From assembly GCA_029945945.1 (NCBI GenBank), contig JAQSDM010000011.1:310001-374000 (forward strand): a stretch of DNA of 64,000 bases, in the 5' to 3' direction. How positions within the stretch are numbered: the first letter of the stretch is position 1; each line of letters starts with the position of its first letter. Both the position numbers and the translations under genes were made by a program. The notes below the pieces were generated by a model that worked only from the letters and a program-made list of their open reading frames with translations, was not told the origin of the DNA and searched no databases. This DNA is from Algoriphagus sp. (GTDB lineage: Bacteria; Bacteroidota; Bacteroidia; Cytophagales; Cyclobacteriaceae). This document shows positions 1-9,208 of this stretch, piece by piece.

Positions 1-701
1 TTGAATTGCTGGATTTTGATATTACCACCTGTGAAGGTTCCGAAAGATGTTACTGTGCCTGTCAAATTTACAGTTCCATCTTCAATACAAACAGATGTTT
101 CAGAATCTTTTGCAATAGTTGTAGTAGTACAAATACCAATTAGGCTATAGGAAACATTTCCCAGTTCAACAGGTGCTCCTCCTCCAGTTTGCCTCCATTG
201 TTCAGTGATAACTTGACATTTTGTCCATGCTGCTGGCAATGGTCTGGAAACAACTTTTACGACACCTGGTACCAAATCACCAATATTTACCCAAAGTTGT
301 GTTGCTTCATCAAAATACTGGAGGTTAGAGCCTGGAATACTCCCAAGATTTGAAATAAGAGTAAACCTATATTCAATTGTTGTTAAAGTATTCCACACTT
401 TTACACTTAGCGTTTTGGAATTATTATTCTGATTTGGCCCACCCCAAGTAACTGGAGCGGAAGTAGTTGTTACAGCAAACTGATCTGCGGAGGTATCAGT
501 AATACAAGAGTTGTTACAATCCAGCACAATAGCATTCTCATTTCCTCCAGTTCCATAAGGAGTCAGGTTGAATCCGTTTTTAGCAGCGGCTACTTCTTCA
601 GGAGTTACATCCGCTTGCTCGTACGTGGCCATTTGGCTACATGAAGCCAATACCATCACTGAGAGGGCAAGTCCCAGAAAATTTGTGAATAATTTTTTCA
701 T
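1..701 (-). CDS. Partial secreted lipoprotein of unknown function
   Basis: Reading the minus strand from an ATG at 701 gives 233 codons without a stop, so the gene continues past the left edge. The N-terminus (MKKLFTNFLGL...) is a signal peptide ending in a lipobox Leu18-Ala19-Ser20-Cys21, so the product is probably an outer-membrane or surface lipoprotein. The mature part is rich in Thr, Asn and Val, has several Cys residues (for example LDCNNSC), and reads like a beta-rich extracellular domain. I recognise no family. A Bacteroidota-type -7 box lies 39 nt upstream, and the gene is divergent from the carotenoid desaturase gene. The C-terminal part, which would show any type IX secretion tail, is outside the window. 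Confidence 0.8.
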   Translation of the reverse strand, partial: MKKLFTNFLGLALSVMVLASCSQMATYEQADVTPEEVAAAKNGFNLTPYGTGGNENAIVLDCNNSCITDTSADQFAVTTTSAPVTWGGPNQNNNSKTLSVKVWNTLTTIEYRFTLISNLGSIPGSNLQYFDEATQLWVNIGDLVPGVVKVVSRPLPAAWTKCQVITEQWRQTGGGAPVELGNVSYSLIGICTTTTIAKDSETSVCIEDGTVNLTGTVTSFGTFTGGNIKIQQF

Positions 702-739
702 TTTAGTAAAATTTGGTTTAAAATTTCATGTCTAGATTT

Positions 740-766
740 CAAATATAAAATTGTTTCATTGACAAA
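740..766 (-). promoter_or_regulatory. Candidate promoter of the partial lipoprotein gene
   Basis: On the minus strand the box TATATTTG (740-747) matches the Bacteroidota -7 consensus TAnnTTTG. A TTTG (763-766) lies 15 nt further upstream, a shorter gap than the usual 17-21. The predicted transcript would start about 30 nt before the ATG at 701. The -33 box touches the right part of the inverted repeat at 765-812. Confidence 0.45.
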
Positions 767-812
767 AAAATGTATTTGAAATTTTTTTTATTGTATTTCA
801 AATACATTTTTT
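765..812. repeat. 18-bp perfect inverted repeat in a divergent intergenic region
   Basis: The arms at 765-782 and 795-812 are exact reverse complements (core TGTATTTGAAAT / ATTTCAAATACA, extended by A and T runs) around a 12-nt T-rich loop. The repeat lies between the divergent lipoprotein gene and the carotenoid desaturase gene, so it could be an operator for either gene. It is nearly all A/T, so a transcription terminator is less likely. Confidence 0.7.
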
Positions 813-962
813 GAAAAATTCCATTTCCATAGATTCATCTCCTCAAATGGTGAAAAAAAATTATCACTTCGGGGAATATAATTTAAAATCGGCCCGAGAT
901 TTTAAACCATTTGAAATAAAAATCTCTTTTTACCTTAGAAAAATATTTAGACTAAGAGAAAA

Positions 963-2423
963 ATGGTCATCATCATCGGCTCCGGAATCGCCGGATTAGC
1001 AGCTTCCATCCGACTTGCATTGAAGGGTCACGCTGTAGAAGTCTTCGAAGCCAATTCCTACCCCGGAGGTAAACTTTCAGAAATCGAAATCAGCGGATAC
1101 CGATTTGACGCAGGGCCTTCCCTGTTTACACTTCCCGAGCAGGTTGAAGAGCTTTTCAGGCTTGCGGGAAGAAATCCTGCCGATCACTTCGAATACCTTC
1201 GCCTTCCAGTGGCTTGTCATTATTTTTGGGAGGACGGAAAGCGCCTGAAAGCCTATTCTGATCTCGATGCTTTTGCAGGTGAAGTCGAATCTGTTTTTGG
1301 TGAACCTTCTTCTCACGTCCGTGAAGCTCTCCGAAAATCGGCATTCATCTACGACCACCTGGCTCCGCTTTTTATGCATCGCTCGCTGCATAAACTTGGC
1401 ACCTGGACCAATCCTCAGGCGTTGGGCTCGTATCTGAAAATGGGAAAACTTGGAATTTTCTCCACTATGAACGGAGCCAACGAATCCCAATTCCGCCACC
1501 CAAAACTAGTTCAGCTTTTCAATCGCTATGCGACTTACAACGGTTCAAATCCCTACGAAACACCGGGTACGCTGAATATCATCCCTCATCTCGAGTTTAA
1601 CATCGGCGCCTTTTTCCCAAAAAAAGGAATGCACGACATCACGCAAAGTCTTTACAAACTCTCCAAGGAACTCGGAGTGAAGTATCATTTTGGGGAAAAA
1701 GTCGATGAAATCCTGGTGGAAAACAGGAAAACGACCGGAATCCGAATCGGCGAGAAAACGTATCCGGCAGATTTGGTCGTCACGAATATGGATATGGTCA
1801 ATGCCTACAAGACCATCCTTCGAAAGCAGAAACAACCTAAGCTGCTTCTCGAACAGCCAAAATCGAGTTCCGCACTTATTTTCTACTGGGGCATCAAGCG
1901 TAACTTTCCCGAACTGGACCTTCACAACATCCTTTTCTCCGACAATTACCTGGAAGAGTTTGAGCATATTTTCAAGAAAGGCACGATCACTCAGGATCCG
2001 ACAGTCTATATCAACATCACTTCCGTGTACAAGCCGGATGATGCTCCAAAGGACTCCATGAACTGGTTTACGATGATCAATGTACCCAATAATCAGGGAC
2101 AAGATTGGGATCAGTTAATCGCCGAAGCCAGAAAAAACATTATCCACAAACTCAACCGAATCCTGAAAACTGATATCGAGTCACTCATCGAGGTAGAAGA
2201 TATCCTGGATCCACGCACAATCGAATCCCGAACTTCAAGCGCTCAAGGTGCTCTCTATGGCAACAGCTCAAACAATATGTTTGCGGCTTTCCTTCGCCAC
2301 GCCAATTTCTCTTCCTCTATCAAAAACCTATACTTCTGCGGCGGCAGCGTCCATCCAGGAGGAGGTATTCCGCTTTGCCTCCTTTCAGCGAAGATAATGA
2401 GCGAGATGATTGAGGATGTTTGA
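963..2423 (+). CDS. crtD: Carotenoid desaturase of the CrtI/CrtD family
   Basis: FAD-dependent carotenoid desaturase of 486 aa, the usual length of the family. The N-terminal Rossmann motif GSGIAG is at residues 6-11, with an acidic FAD-ribose residue at E29 (VFEA) and then PGGK. The C-terminal FAD segment (CGGSVHPGGGIP) and the closing helix are typical of phytoene desaturase relatives. The segments RFDAGPSLFTLP and YATYNGSNPY resemble Bacteroidota 1'-hydroxycarotenoid 3',4'-desaturase (CrtD) more than phytoene desaturase CrtI, which is usually next to crtB. No other carotenoid gene is adjacent. The family call is firm; the CrtD choice over CrtI is inference. Such enzymes are membrane-associated and contribute to orange or red pigments. 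Confidence 0.8.
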   Translation: MVIIIGSGIAGLAASIRLALKGHAVEVFEANSYPGGKLSEIEISGYRFDAGPSLFTLPEQVEELFRLAGRNPADHFEYLRLPVACHYFWEDGKRLKAYSDLDAFAGEVESVFGEPSSHVREALRKSAFIYDHLAPLFMHRSLHKLGTWTNPQALGSYLKMGKLGIFSTMNGANESQFRHPKLVQLFNRYATYNGSNPYETPGTLNIIPHLEFNIGAFFPKKGMHDITQSLYKLSKELGVKYHFGEKVDEILVENRKTTGIRIGEKTYPADLVVTNMDMVNAYKTILRKQKQPKLLLEQPKSSSALIFYWGIKRNFPELDLHNILFSDNYLEEFEHIFKKGTITQDPTVYINITSVYKPDDAPKDSMNWFTMINVPNNQGQDWDQLIAEARKNIIHKLNRILKTDIESLIEVEDILDPRTIESRTSSAQGALYGNSSNNMFAAFLRHANFSSSIKNLYFCGGSVHPGGGIPLCLLSAKIMSEMIEDV

Positions 2424-2562
2424 ATTGTCAAATGACGACAGTCGACAGATCGTCTTTCTGAACTTCGGTAGATGTTAGAAATTCGTATCAACTTCGAAAT
2501 TAGTAAATTCTTTTCGAGGCCAACCATTAGCTAACCAAAAGCCGTCGACTGTCATCCGTTGA
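2424..2562. repeat. Intergenic space with inverted GTCGACTGTC-type repeats
   Basis: This gap between the convergent crtD and recX holds two copies, in opposite orientation, of a short element: GACGACAGTCGACAG near 2434-2448 and GTCGACTGTCATCCGTTGAC at 2545-2564. The right copy runs 2 bp into the recX coding end. About 20 bp match with a few differences. A related element occurs at 18076-18100. It looks like a dispersed palindromic intergenic repeat; no gene is seen here. Confidence 0.55.
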
Positions 2563-3072
2563 CTAATTTTCCTTACTCACCTCCGCAATCGCCTCCTGTA
2601 TCAGATCCTGTTCAAATCCCTTGCTCATCAGGTATTGACTTACTTTGAAGCGCTTTTTATAAGGTTCTTTTTCGCTGGTCTTCTCCCACTTCCTCTCTGC
2701 CTGGGTTAAAAGCACATCGTAATATTCCACCGGATCGATTTCCGAAAGTCCGTATTGAATGCATCTTGGACTGATTTCCCGCATCTTCAATTCCCGCTGG
2801 ATTCGCGTTCGTCCCCATTTTTTGAGTTTGAATTTTCCCCTGGCGAAAGTCCTTGCAAATCGCTCCTCATCGATAAAACCTTCAGTAATCATCTCAGCCA
2901 ATAGCTCTTCAGCTTTTTCACCCTGAATGCCTTTTTCATACAGTTTCCTCCTGGTTTCCCATTGACAGCGCTCCTGATACGCGCAATAAGTCGAAAGCTT
3001 TTCATGGGCTTCGTCAACGGACCAGTACTTTTTTGGAGGCTGATCCGGGTTATATTTTCCCCAACTGGACAT
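2563..3072 (-). CDS. recX: Regulatory protein RecX
   Basis: RecX modulates RecA by binding its filament and limiting ATPase and strand exchange. The 169-aa product has the small all-helical three-repeat RecX layout: a first repeat with LSTYCAYQERCQWETRRKL, a second with GFIDEERFARTFARGKFKLKKWG followed by RIQRELK, and a C-terminal repeat. The DEERFA-type motif in the second repeat is diagnostic. The gene stands alone, convergent with crtD and divergent from tpiA with 72 nt between start codons. A good Bacteroidota-type promoter lies just upstream (3090-3119). recA is not in the window. Confidence 0.9.
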   Translation of the reverse strand: MSSWGKYNPDQPPKKYWSVDEAHEKLSTYCAYQERCQWETRRKLYEKGIQGEKAEELLAEMITEGFIDEERFARTFARGKFKLKKWGRTRIQRELKMREISPRCIQYGLSEIDPVEYYDVLLTQAERKWEKTSEKEPYKKRFKVSQYLMSKGFEQDLIQEAIAEVSKEN

Positions 3073-3089
3073 TTTCCGTATTTTTAGGG

Positions 3090-3119
3090 CAAATTACCCC
3101 GCTAATCCTTTTTTCCAAA
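3090..3119 (-). promoter_or_regulatory. Candidate recX promoter
   Basis: On the minus strand a TTTG (3116-3119) is followed after 19 nt by TAATTTG (3090-3096). This is one base shorter than the TAnnTTTG consensus but at the expected spacing. The start codon at 3072 would be only about 10-15 nt from the transcription start. Confidence 0.4.
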
Positions 3120-3144
3120 CCATTTAATAATCTCAACCCTCACC

Positions 3145-3906
3145 ATGCGTAGAAAAATCATTGCCGGCAACTGGAAGATGAACCTGACTTTTGAAGAAGG
3201 TCAAAAACTCACTTCGGAGATTGTAAACATGTACAAAGACGAAAACGTCAAGGATGTAATCGCTGTCTTGAATCCTCCATTCCCGCATATTTTCCCTGTA
3301 AAGAAACTGATTGGTAACATTAAGGGCATCGCTGTTGGGGCTCAAAACTGTTCAGACAAAGAATCAGGAGCTTTCACCGGCGAAGTTTCTGCGAAAATCC
3401 TGGCTTCTTTTGGCGTAGAATATGTAATCATCGGTCACAGTGAGCGTCGCGAATATTTCAAAGAAAACAATGAATTGCTTGGCAAAAAAGTAGTGGCAGC
3501 TTTGGCACATGGCCTGACTCCTATTTTCTGCTGTGGTGAATCTCTAGAAATCAGAAATTCAGGAACACACGAAGCAAACGTGAAATACCAACTGACTGAA
3601 AGTCTCTTTGGTCTCAGTGCTGAAGACATGGCAAAAGTCGTGATCGCATACGAACCAATCTGGGCAATCGGAACCGGCAAAACTGCGACTTCGGATCAGG
3701 CTCAGGAAATGCATCAAGCGTTGAGAAGACATATCGCTTCCAAATACGGAAAAGATCTTGCCGGAAATATTTCAATCCTTTACGGAGGCAGCATGAATGC
3801 AGCAAATGCAGCGGACTTGCTTTCCAAGCCGGATGTGGACGGAGGATTGATCGGTGGAGCTTCACTGAAGTCCCGCGACTTCCTGGACATCATTAAATCA
3901 TACTAA
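3145..3906 (+). CDS. tpiA: Triosephosphate isomerase
   Basis: Interconverts dihydroxyacetone phosphate and glyceraldehyde 3-phosphate in glycolysis and gluconeogenesis; cytoplasmic dimer. The 253-aa protein has the usual length and all catalytic elements: Asn9 and Lys11 in AGNWKMN, His98 in GHSERR, Glu170 in AYEPIWAIGTGK, and the C-terminal phosphate-binding loops YGGS and GGASL. prmA begins 5 nt after its stop, so the two are probably co-transcribed. Confidence 0.98.
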   Translation: MRRKIIAGNWKMNLTFEEGQKLTSEIVNMYKDENVKDVIAVLNPPFPHIFPVKKLIGNIKGIAVGAQNCSDKESGAFTGEVSAKILASFGVEYVIIGHSERREYFKENNELLGKKVVAALAHGLTPIFCCGESLEIRNSGTHEANVKYQLTESLFGLSAEDMAKVVIAYEPIWAIGTGKTATSDQAQEMHQALRRHIASKYGKDLAGNISILYGGSMNAANAADLLSKPDVDGGLIGGASLKSRDFLDIIKSY

Positions 3907-3911
3907 AATCA

Positions 3912-4739
3912 ATGGATTACCTGGAGTTTAAAATCAAATGTCTCGATGAATTTCGGGAAATCCTGATTGCCGAATTATCGGAAATTGGCTTCGATTCTTT
4001 CCTCGAAACAGAGGAAGGAATCGATGCTTATACCATTGAAGAAGATTTTGACCGGGAGGCCTTTGACGCTGTCTTCTCCCAATACAAGGAGGAAGGCCAA
4101 CTTTCAGTTTCCGAAGGCAAAATGCCAAAAGTAAACTGGAATGAGGAATGGGAGAAAAACTACGACCCTATCCCGGTGGATGATTTGGTTTATGTTCGGG
4201 CTTCTTTTCATCCTTCAGTTCCTGGATTCCGTCACGAAATTGTGATCAATCCCAAGATGTCATTTGGCACCGGACATCACGCAACTACCTTTCAGATGCT
4301 CAGACATCAGGGCCAAATCGACCATATCGGCAAGCGCGTGCTTGATGTGGGTTCAGGAACCGGGATCCTGGCGATCATGGCAGATATTTTGGGAGCGAGA
4401 GAAGTGGAAGCTTTCGACATCGACGACTGGTGCGTGGATAATGGAAATGAAAACTTTGACCTGAACCATGTCAAAACAAGAATGGGACTTGGGACCATCC
4501 GGGAAGTCGATCCAAAGGGCCCGTTTGATATCATTCTGGCCAACATCAATAAAAATGTTCTATTGGACGAAATGTCCATTTATGCAGATTTGCTCGTTGA
4601 TAAAGGATACTTGCTTTTAAGTGGCTTTTACACAGAGGATGTAGCTGATTTGATGGAGTGTGCCAAGCCTTTAGGATTGAAACTCATGAATCAGGGAAGC
4701 AAAGACAACTGGGCAGCTCTGATTTTGCAAAAAAACTAA
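3912..4739 (+). CDS. prmA: Ribosomal protein L11 methyltransferase
   Basis: SAM-dependent enzyme that methylates amino groups of ribosomal protein L11. Length 275 aa. It has the N-terminal substrate-recognition domain, the linker motif NPKMSFGTGHHATT, the SAM-binding loop VLDVGSGTGILAI starting near residue 143, and LANINKNVL in place of the NPPY-type motif, as in PrmA. It follows tpiA by 5 nt and is followed almost immediately by a small membrane-protein gene. Confidence 0.95.
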   Translation: MDYLEFKIKCLDEFREILIAELSEIGFDSFLETEEGIDAYTIEEDFDREAFDAVFSQYKEEGQLSVSEGKMPKVNWNEEWEKNYDPIPVDDLVYVRASFHPSVPGFRHEIVINPKMSFGTGHHATTFQMLRHQGQIDHIGKRVLDVGSGTGILAIMADILGAREVEAFDIDDWCVDNGNENFDLNHVKTRMGLGTIREVDPKGPFDIILANINKNVLLDEMSIYADLLVDKGYLLLSGFYTEDVADLMECAKPLGLKLMNQGSKDNWAALILQKN

Positions 4740-4740
4740 T

Positions 4741-4935
4741 ATGACTGAATTGATAATTTACGCAGTACTTTTTGCAGCTCTCATGGGGCACTGCCTCTTT
4801 GCAAATATCATGTATAGGGCTGTTCATAAAGATCAAAGCTTGAAGATGAAGGAGAAAAATGACTGGAAATTCAAAGCTCTTGTCTTTCCAGCGTACTTTT
4901 GGGGAAAGTACAAACAGCAGAAACCCCTGGGATAG
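4741..4935 (+). CDS. Small single-pass membrane protein, unknown
   Basis: A 64-aa product starting one base after the prmA stop. Residues about 4-25 (LIIYAVLFAALMGHCLFANIMY) form one hydrophobic segment, followed by a basic hydrophilic tail containing WKFKALVFPAYFWGKYKQQK. No family is recognised. Immediate coupling to prmA and a plausible topology support a real gene. It may be a conserved small protein of the group. Confidence 0.6.
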   Translation: MTELIIYAVLFAALMGHCLFANIMYRAVHKDQSLKMKEKNDWKFKALVFPAYFWGKYKQQKPLG

Positions 4936-5033
4936 GAATCTCTTCGGGAAGTTTTCAGATTCTTTTTGATTTCAAAAAAGGATACTTTTTTACAAATCAC
5001 CCCTCAAATTAACTAGTATACCAAAACCAACTC

Positions 5034-6758
5034 ATGGAGTACGTCTGGAAGCAGAAGCCCAAAACCTCACCCAAAGCAATCGAAACTCTCGCAAGAGAAA
5101 TCAATGTGAACCCAACTCTGGCGAACATGTTGATCAATCGGGGGGTGGAGAGTTTTGAGGAGGCAAAGGAATACTTCAGACCCAGCCTGAGCCAGCTTCA
5201 CGATCCGTTTCTAATGAAAGATATGGATCAGGCAATCTCCCGAATCGAAGAAGCAATTCAGAACGAGGAGAAAATTCTGGTTTACGGAGATTACGATGTG
5301 GATGGCACGACGGCGGTCGCTTTGGTTTACAGTTTCCTGACCGGATTCTATCCCCATGTCGAGTTTTACATCCCGGATCGATACAAGGAAGGATACGGCA
5401 TCTCCGAAAAAGGGGTTCGCCACGCAGCCGAAAGTGATTTTAAACTGATCATCGCCCTCGATTGCGGAATTAAAGCAATCGAAAAAGTAAAACTTGCCAA
5501 AGAACTTGGTGTGGATTTCATCATTTGCGATCACCATACTCCGGGTGAGTTTTTGCCGGAAGCTGTGGCGGTCCTCGATGCGAAGCGGGCTGATTGCAAT
5601 TATCCTTACAAAGAATTGAGCGGTTGCGGAGTTGGATTTAAACTGATCCAGGCACTTGCCAAAAGGCGGGGAATGGATGAGTCCGGACTCTATGCTTACC
5701 TCGATTTATTGGTTGTCAGCATCGCAGCTGATATCGTACCTATCACGGGTGAAAATCGAATCCTTTCTTTTTACGGTTTGGACCGGATCAATAACACTCC
5801 GAGAGCAGGGCTGAAAGCTTTGATTTTACGAAGTCAAATCGAAAAAGAAATTGGAATTTCTGACATTGTCTTCAAAATCGGCCCGAGAATCAATGCTTCC
5901 GGTAGACTTGAACATGCAAAAGCTTCTGTAGAATTACTGATCGCAACAGACCTGGAAGATGCCATCGAGCGTGCAAAGCTGGTGGATGAGGTCAATTTAA
6001 CTCGAAGGAATTTTGACGAAAATATTACGAAAGAGGCTTTCGAAATGATCGCTGCCCGTGAAGATTTGGCAGTTTGGAACTCCACCGTCTTGTTCAAAGA
6101 AGACTGGCATAAAGGCGTAATCGGTATCGTCGCCAGCCGTTGCATTGAGAAATATTATCGGCCAACCATCATACTGACTGAATCTAATTCCAAAGCAACA
6201 GGAAGCGCCCGGTCAGTTGTGGACTTCGATATTTACGAAGCGATCGCCGAATGCGCAGATTTGCTCGACCAGTTTGGAGGGCATAAATACGCTGCAGGAT
6301 TGACTTTGCCGGTAGAAAATGTCCCTGCTTTTCAAATAAAATTCGAAGCAGTCGTAAAAAGCAGAATCGAAGAAATCCACCGCAAACCAGTGATTGAGGT
6401 GGACGATGAGCTGCTTTTGGATCAGATTAATTACAAGTTTTACAGTATTCTGAAGCAGATGGCTCCATTTGGTCCGGGCAATACCGAACCGGTTTTTAGG
6501 ATTTCAAACGTCTTTGCAGAAGATGTCACTGTTTTGAAAGACAAGCATCTCCGCTTCAAAATCAATCAGGACGGCCAATTGACCACTCCAATTTGTCTTG
6601 GATTTGGAATGGCCGACCGAACTAAAGACCCGGATCTCACTACAATCAATATGCTTCGCGGAAAAATGCGGTTCGATATTGTGGCTGAAATGAGAGAAAA
6701 TTTCTTCCGGGACAAATCCAGTTTGCAACTCTACGTGAAAGACATCAAATTTGACTGA
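5034..6758 (+). CDS. recJ: Single-stranded-DNA-specific exonuclease RecJ
   Basis: 5'-3' single-strand exonuclease used in recombination and mismatch or base-excision repair. The 574-aa protein carries the DHH-family motifs: DYDVDGTT at residues 86-93, ALDCG, and CDHH at 165-168. The DHHA1 domain includes [10 protein letters not shown] and a C-terminal OB domain. The key metal-binding Asp and His residues are visible. It is the first gene of a probable recJ-lptB-GH3 unit; lptB begins right after the stop. Confidence 0.95.
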   Translation: MEYVWKQKPKTSPKAIETLAREINVNPTLANMLINRGVESFEEAKEYFRPSLSQLHDPFLMKDMDQAISRIEEAIQNEEKILVYGDYDVDGTTAVALVYSFLTGFYPHVEFYIPDRYKEGYGISEKGVRHAAESDFKLIIALDCGIKAIEKVKLAKELGVDFIICDHHTPGEFLPEAVAVLDAKRADCNYPYKELSGCGVGFKLIQALAKRRGMDESGLYAYLDLLVVSIAADIVPITGENRILSFYGLDRINNTPRAGLKALILRSQIEKEIGISDIVFKIGPRINASGRLEHAKASVELLIATDLEDAIERAKLVDEVNLTRRNFDENITKEAFEMIAAREDLAVWNSTVLFKEDWHKGVIGIVASRCIEKYYRPTIILTESNSKATGSARSVVDFDIYEAIAECADLLDQFGGHKYAAGLTLPVENVPAFQIKFEAVVKSRIEEIHRKPVIEVDDELLLDQINYKFYSILKQMAPFGPGNTEPVFRISNVFAEDVTVLKDKHLRFKINQDGQLTTPICLGFGMADRTKDPDLTTINMLRGKMRFDIVAEMRENFFRDKSSLQLYVKDIKFD

Positions 6759-6759
6759 T

Positions 6760-7497
6760 ATGATCCTTCGTGCCGAACACTTAGTCAAAATCTACAAAGG
6801 CCGCCGGGTGGTCAATGATATTTCTGTTGAAGTCAAGCAAGGCGAGATTGTTGGTCTGCTCGGACCTAACGGCGCCGGGAAAACGACTTCATTTTATATG
6901 ATCGTGGGCTTGATCCAGCCAAATGAAGGCAAGATTTTTTTGGAAGACAATAACATTACTGGGTTGCCGATGTACAAGCGAGCACAACTTGGGATCGGGT
7001 ATCTGGCTCAGGAAGCTTCGGTTTTTCGAAAGCTTTCGGTTGAGGAAAATATCATGGCGGTTTTGGAGATGACCAAAATCCCCAAAAAAGAGCAGAAGGA
7101 AAAAGTCGAAAGCCTTCTGGAAGAATTCAGCCTGACACATGTTCGCAAAAATCTGGGAATGGTGCTTTCCGGAGGTGAAAGAAGAAGAACTGAAATCGCT
7201 CGGGCGTTAGCTGTGGATCCGAAATTCGTTTTGCTTGACGAACCTTTTGCAGGCGTTGACCCGATTGCTGTGGAAGAAATCCAGACCATCGTCGCCAAAC
7301 TCAAGAACAAAAACATCGGAATCCTGATCACTGATCACAACGTAAACGAAACTCTTTCGATTACTGATCGCGCTTACTTGATGTTTGAAGGTCGCCTTCT
7401 GAAAGCAGGAACAGCCGAGGAACTCGCTGCCGATGAGCAAGTCAGAAAGGTCTACCTGGGCAGTAATTTTGTGTTAAAAAGGAAAGTTTTTCATTAA
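6760..7497 (+). CDS. lptB: LPS export ABC transporter ATP-binding protein LptB
   Basis: ATPase of the LptBFGC complex that extracts lipopolysaccharide from the inner membrane and drives it across the periplasm. Using the ATG at 6760, one base after the recJ stop, gives 245 aa. An in-frame TTG at 6751 would overlap recJ and is less likely. Visible motifs are Walker [10 protein letters not shown] (35-43), the Q-loop region, signature LSGGERRR, Walker [14 protein letters not shown] and the H-loop ITDHNV. The [11 protein letters not shown] signature is characteristic of LptB. The partner lptF/lptG genes are elsewhere. Confidence 0.95.
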   Translation: MILRAEHLVKIYKGRRVVNDISVEVKQGEIVGLLGPNGAGKTTSFYMIVGLIQPNEGKIFLEDNNITGLPMYKRAQLGIGYLAQEASVFRKLSVEENIMAVLEMTKIPKKEQKEKVESLLEEFSLTHVRKNLGMVLSGGERRRTEIARALAVDPKFVLLDEPFAGVDPIAVEEIQTIVAKLKNKNIGILITDHNVNETLSITDRAYLMFEGRLLKAGTAEELAADEQVRKVYLGSNFVLKRKVFH

Positions 7498-9017
7498 TGG
7501 AAGTGCTGAATACTTTCATGGCCTGGCTCTTTAAAAGTCGTCTGGGTCAAATCGAAAATTTCAAACAAAACCCAATAGCCGCTCAGGACTCCATCTTTCG
7601 CCAGCTGATTGAGGCTGGGAAAAAGACAGAGTTTGGAAAGGAATTCCAGTTTTCGGAAATCAGGACCTACGAAGATTTTGCCAAGCAGGTGCCTGTCAAC
7701 GAGTACGAAGGACTGAAACCCTACATCGACAAAACGATGAAAGGAACTCAGAATGTAATCTGGAATACCGATATCGAATGGTTTTCCAAGTCATCGGGCA
7801 CCACTTCTTCCCGAAGCAAATACATCCCGGTGACTGCCGAAAGCCTAGAAGAATGCCATTTCAAAGGAGGAAAAGACATGATCTCCCTCTTTCTTTCCAA
7901 CTATCCCGATTCAAAAGTTTTTCTGGGAAAAAGTCTGACAATCGGAGGAACCTTAGAAACCAATCCTCTCAATCCTGAAGGCACTGCAAGAGCCGGAGAT
8001 ATTTCCGCTGTCATCATGCAAAACCTGCCCATTTGGGCACAATTCATCCGGACTCCGTCCCTTGAAACCGCATTGATGGGAGAATGGGAAGCCAAAATCG
8101 AAAAGATGGCGAATGAGACTATGAACGAGAACGTCACGTCCATTGCAGGTGTACCGACCTGGACGATCGTTCTGATTCAGAAGATTCTCGAAATCAAAAA
8201 GGCTAAAAACATTCTGGAAGTTTGGCCAAATCTGGAGGTTTTCTTCCATGGAGCTGTAGCATTCGGACCTTACCGCAATCTATTCAAGGAATTGATTCCT
8301 TCCGATAAAATGCATTATATGGAAACCTATAATGCCTCCGAGGGATTTTTTGGATTGCAGGATCAGAAAGATTCAGACGAACTTTTATTATTGCTGGATT
8401 ATGGGATTTTCTATGAGTTTATCCCGATGGAGGAATTTGACAAGGAAAATCCAAAGGTAATTTCTCTTGCAGATGTGAAAATTGGAAAAAACTATGCGTT
8501 AGTCATCAGCACCAATGCCGGACTTTGGAGATATAAAATTGGGGACACTGTGAAATTCACCAGTACCTATCCGTATAGATTCCATATTTCCGGAAGAACG
8601 AGGCATTTTATTAATGCTTTCGGAGAAGAAGTCATTGTCGAAAATGCTGAAAAGGCGATAGAAATCGCCTGCGAAGAGACCGGTGCAACCATTGCAAACT
8701 TCACTGCGGCCCCTGTTTATTTTGACTCTTCAGCATCAAAGGGAGCGCATGAATGGGTCATCGAATTTCGAAAAGCACCAGAGGATATGGACCGATTCAA
8801 TGAACTGCTTGACCAAAGCCTGCGGAAAATAAATTCTGATTACGATGCCAAGCGCTACAAGGATCTGGCCCTCAACGCACCAATCATCCACAAAGCACCC
8901 GAAGGTCTTTTTCAATCCTGGCTTGGCAAAAAAGGGAAACTTGGTGGACAGCATAAAGTACCCCGACTCTCTAATAACCGTGAATACTTGGATGAGATTT
9001 TAGGTATGATGAAGTGA
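7497..9017 (+). CDS. GH3 auxin-responsive promoter family protein
   Basis: The 506-aa protein belongs to the GH3 branch of adenylate-forming enzymes. In plants these conjugate carboxylic acids (auxin, jasmonate) to amino acids; bacterial substrates are mostly unknown. Visible features are an ATP-binding SSGTTSSRSKYIPVT segment near residue 100, YNASEGFFGLQ in the middle, YRIGDTVKF-like RYKIGDTVKFTSTYPYRFHISGR and a C-terminal lid domain. Its ATG overlaps the lptB stop by one base, which suggests translational coupling. An envelope-related role is possible but only inferred. Confidence 0.88.
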   Translation: MEVLNTFMAWLFKSRLGQIENFKQNPIAAQDSIFRQLIEAGKKTEFGKEFQFSEIRTYEDFAKQVPVNEYEGLKPYIDKTMKGTQNVIWNTDIEWFSKSSGTTSSRSKYIPVTAESLEECHFKGGKDMISLFLSNYPDSKVFLGKSLTIGGTLETNPLNPEGTARAGDISAVIMQNLPIWAQFIRTPSLETALMGEWEAKIEKMANETMNENVTSIAGVPTWTIVLIQKILEIKKAKNILEVWPNLEVFFHGAVAFGPYRNLFKELIPSDKMHYMETYNASEGFFGLQDQKDSDELLLLLDYGIFYEFIPMEEFDKENPKVISLADVKIGKNYALVISTNAGLWRYKIGDTVKFTSTYPYRFHISGRTRHFINAFGEEVIVENAEKAIEIACEETGATIANFTAAPVYFDSSASKGAHEWVIEFRKAPEDMDRFNELLDQSLRKINSDYDAKRYKDLALNAPIIHKAPEGLFQSWLGKKGKLGGQHKVPRLSNNREYLDEILGMMK

Positions 9018-9208
9018 TTTTTGAATAATTCATCGTCTCCTAAAAAGGTGAGTTCGTCTTCTTTTGACCCTAAATCAAACGGAAGTTATGGACAGAGTAG
9101 TCAGAATAAAAAGAAGCTTTTGTTTTTCGAAGATTGACTTTTAGTTAAATTCCTCTGTTTTTAAAGTAAGACAAGAATTGAATTTTTCACCTCAAGCAAT
9201 CGAACCCA

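Noticed and set aside
811..999. Small open frame between the inverted repeat and crtD
   Set aside because: It overlaps crtD in another frame, has no recognisable sequence and starts at the repeat arm.
1077..1499. Long antisense open frame inside crtD
   Set aside because: The crtD frame has full motifs over the same bases. The antisense frame shows no family pattern and is typical of coding shadows.
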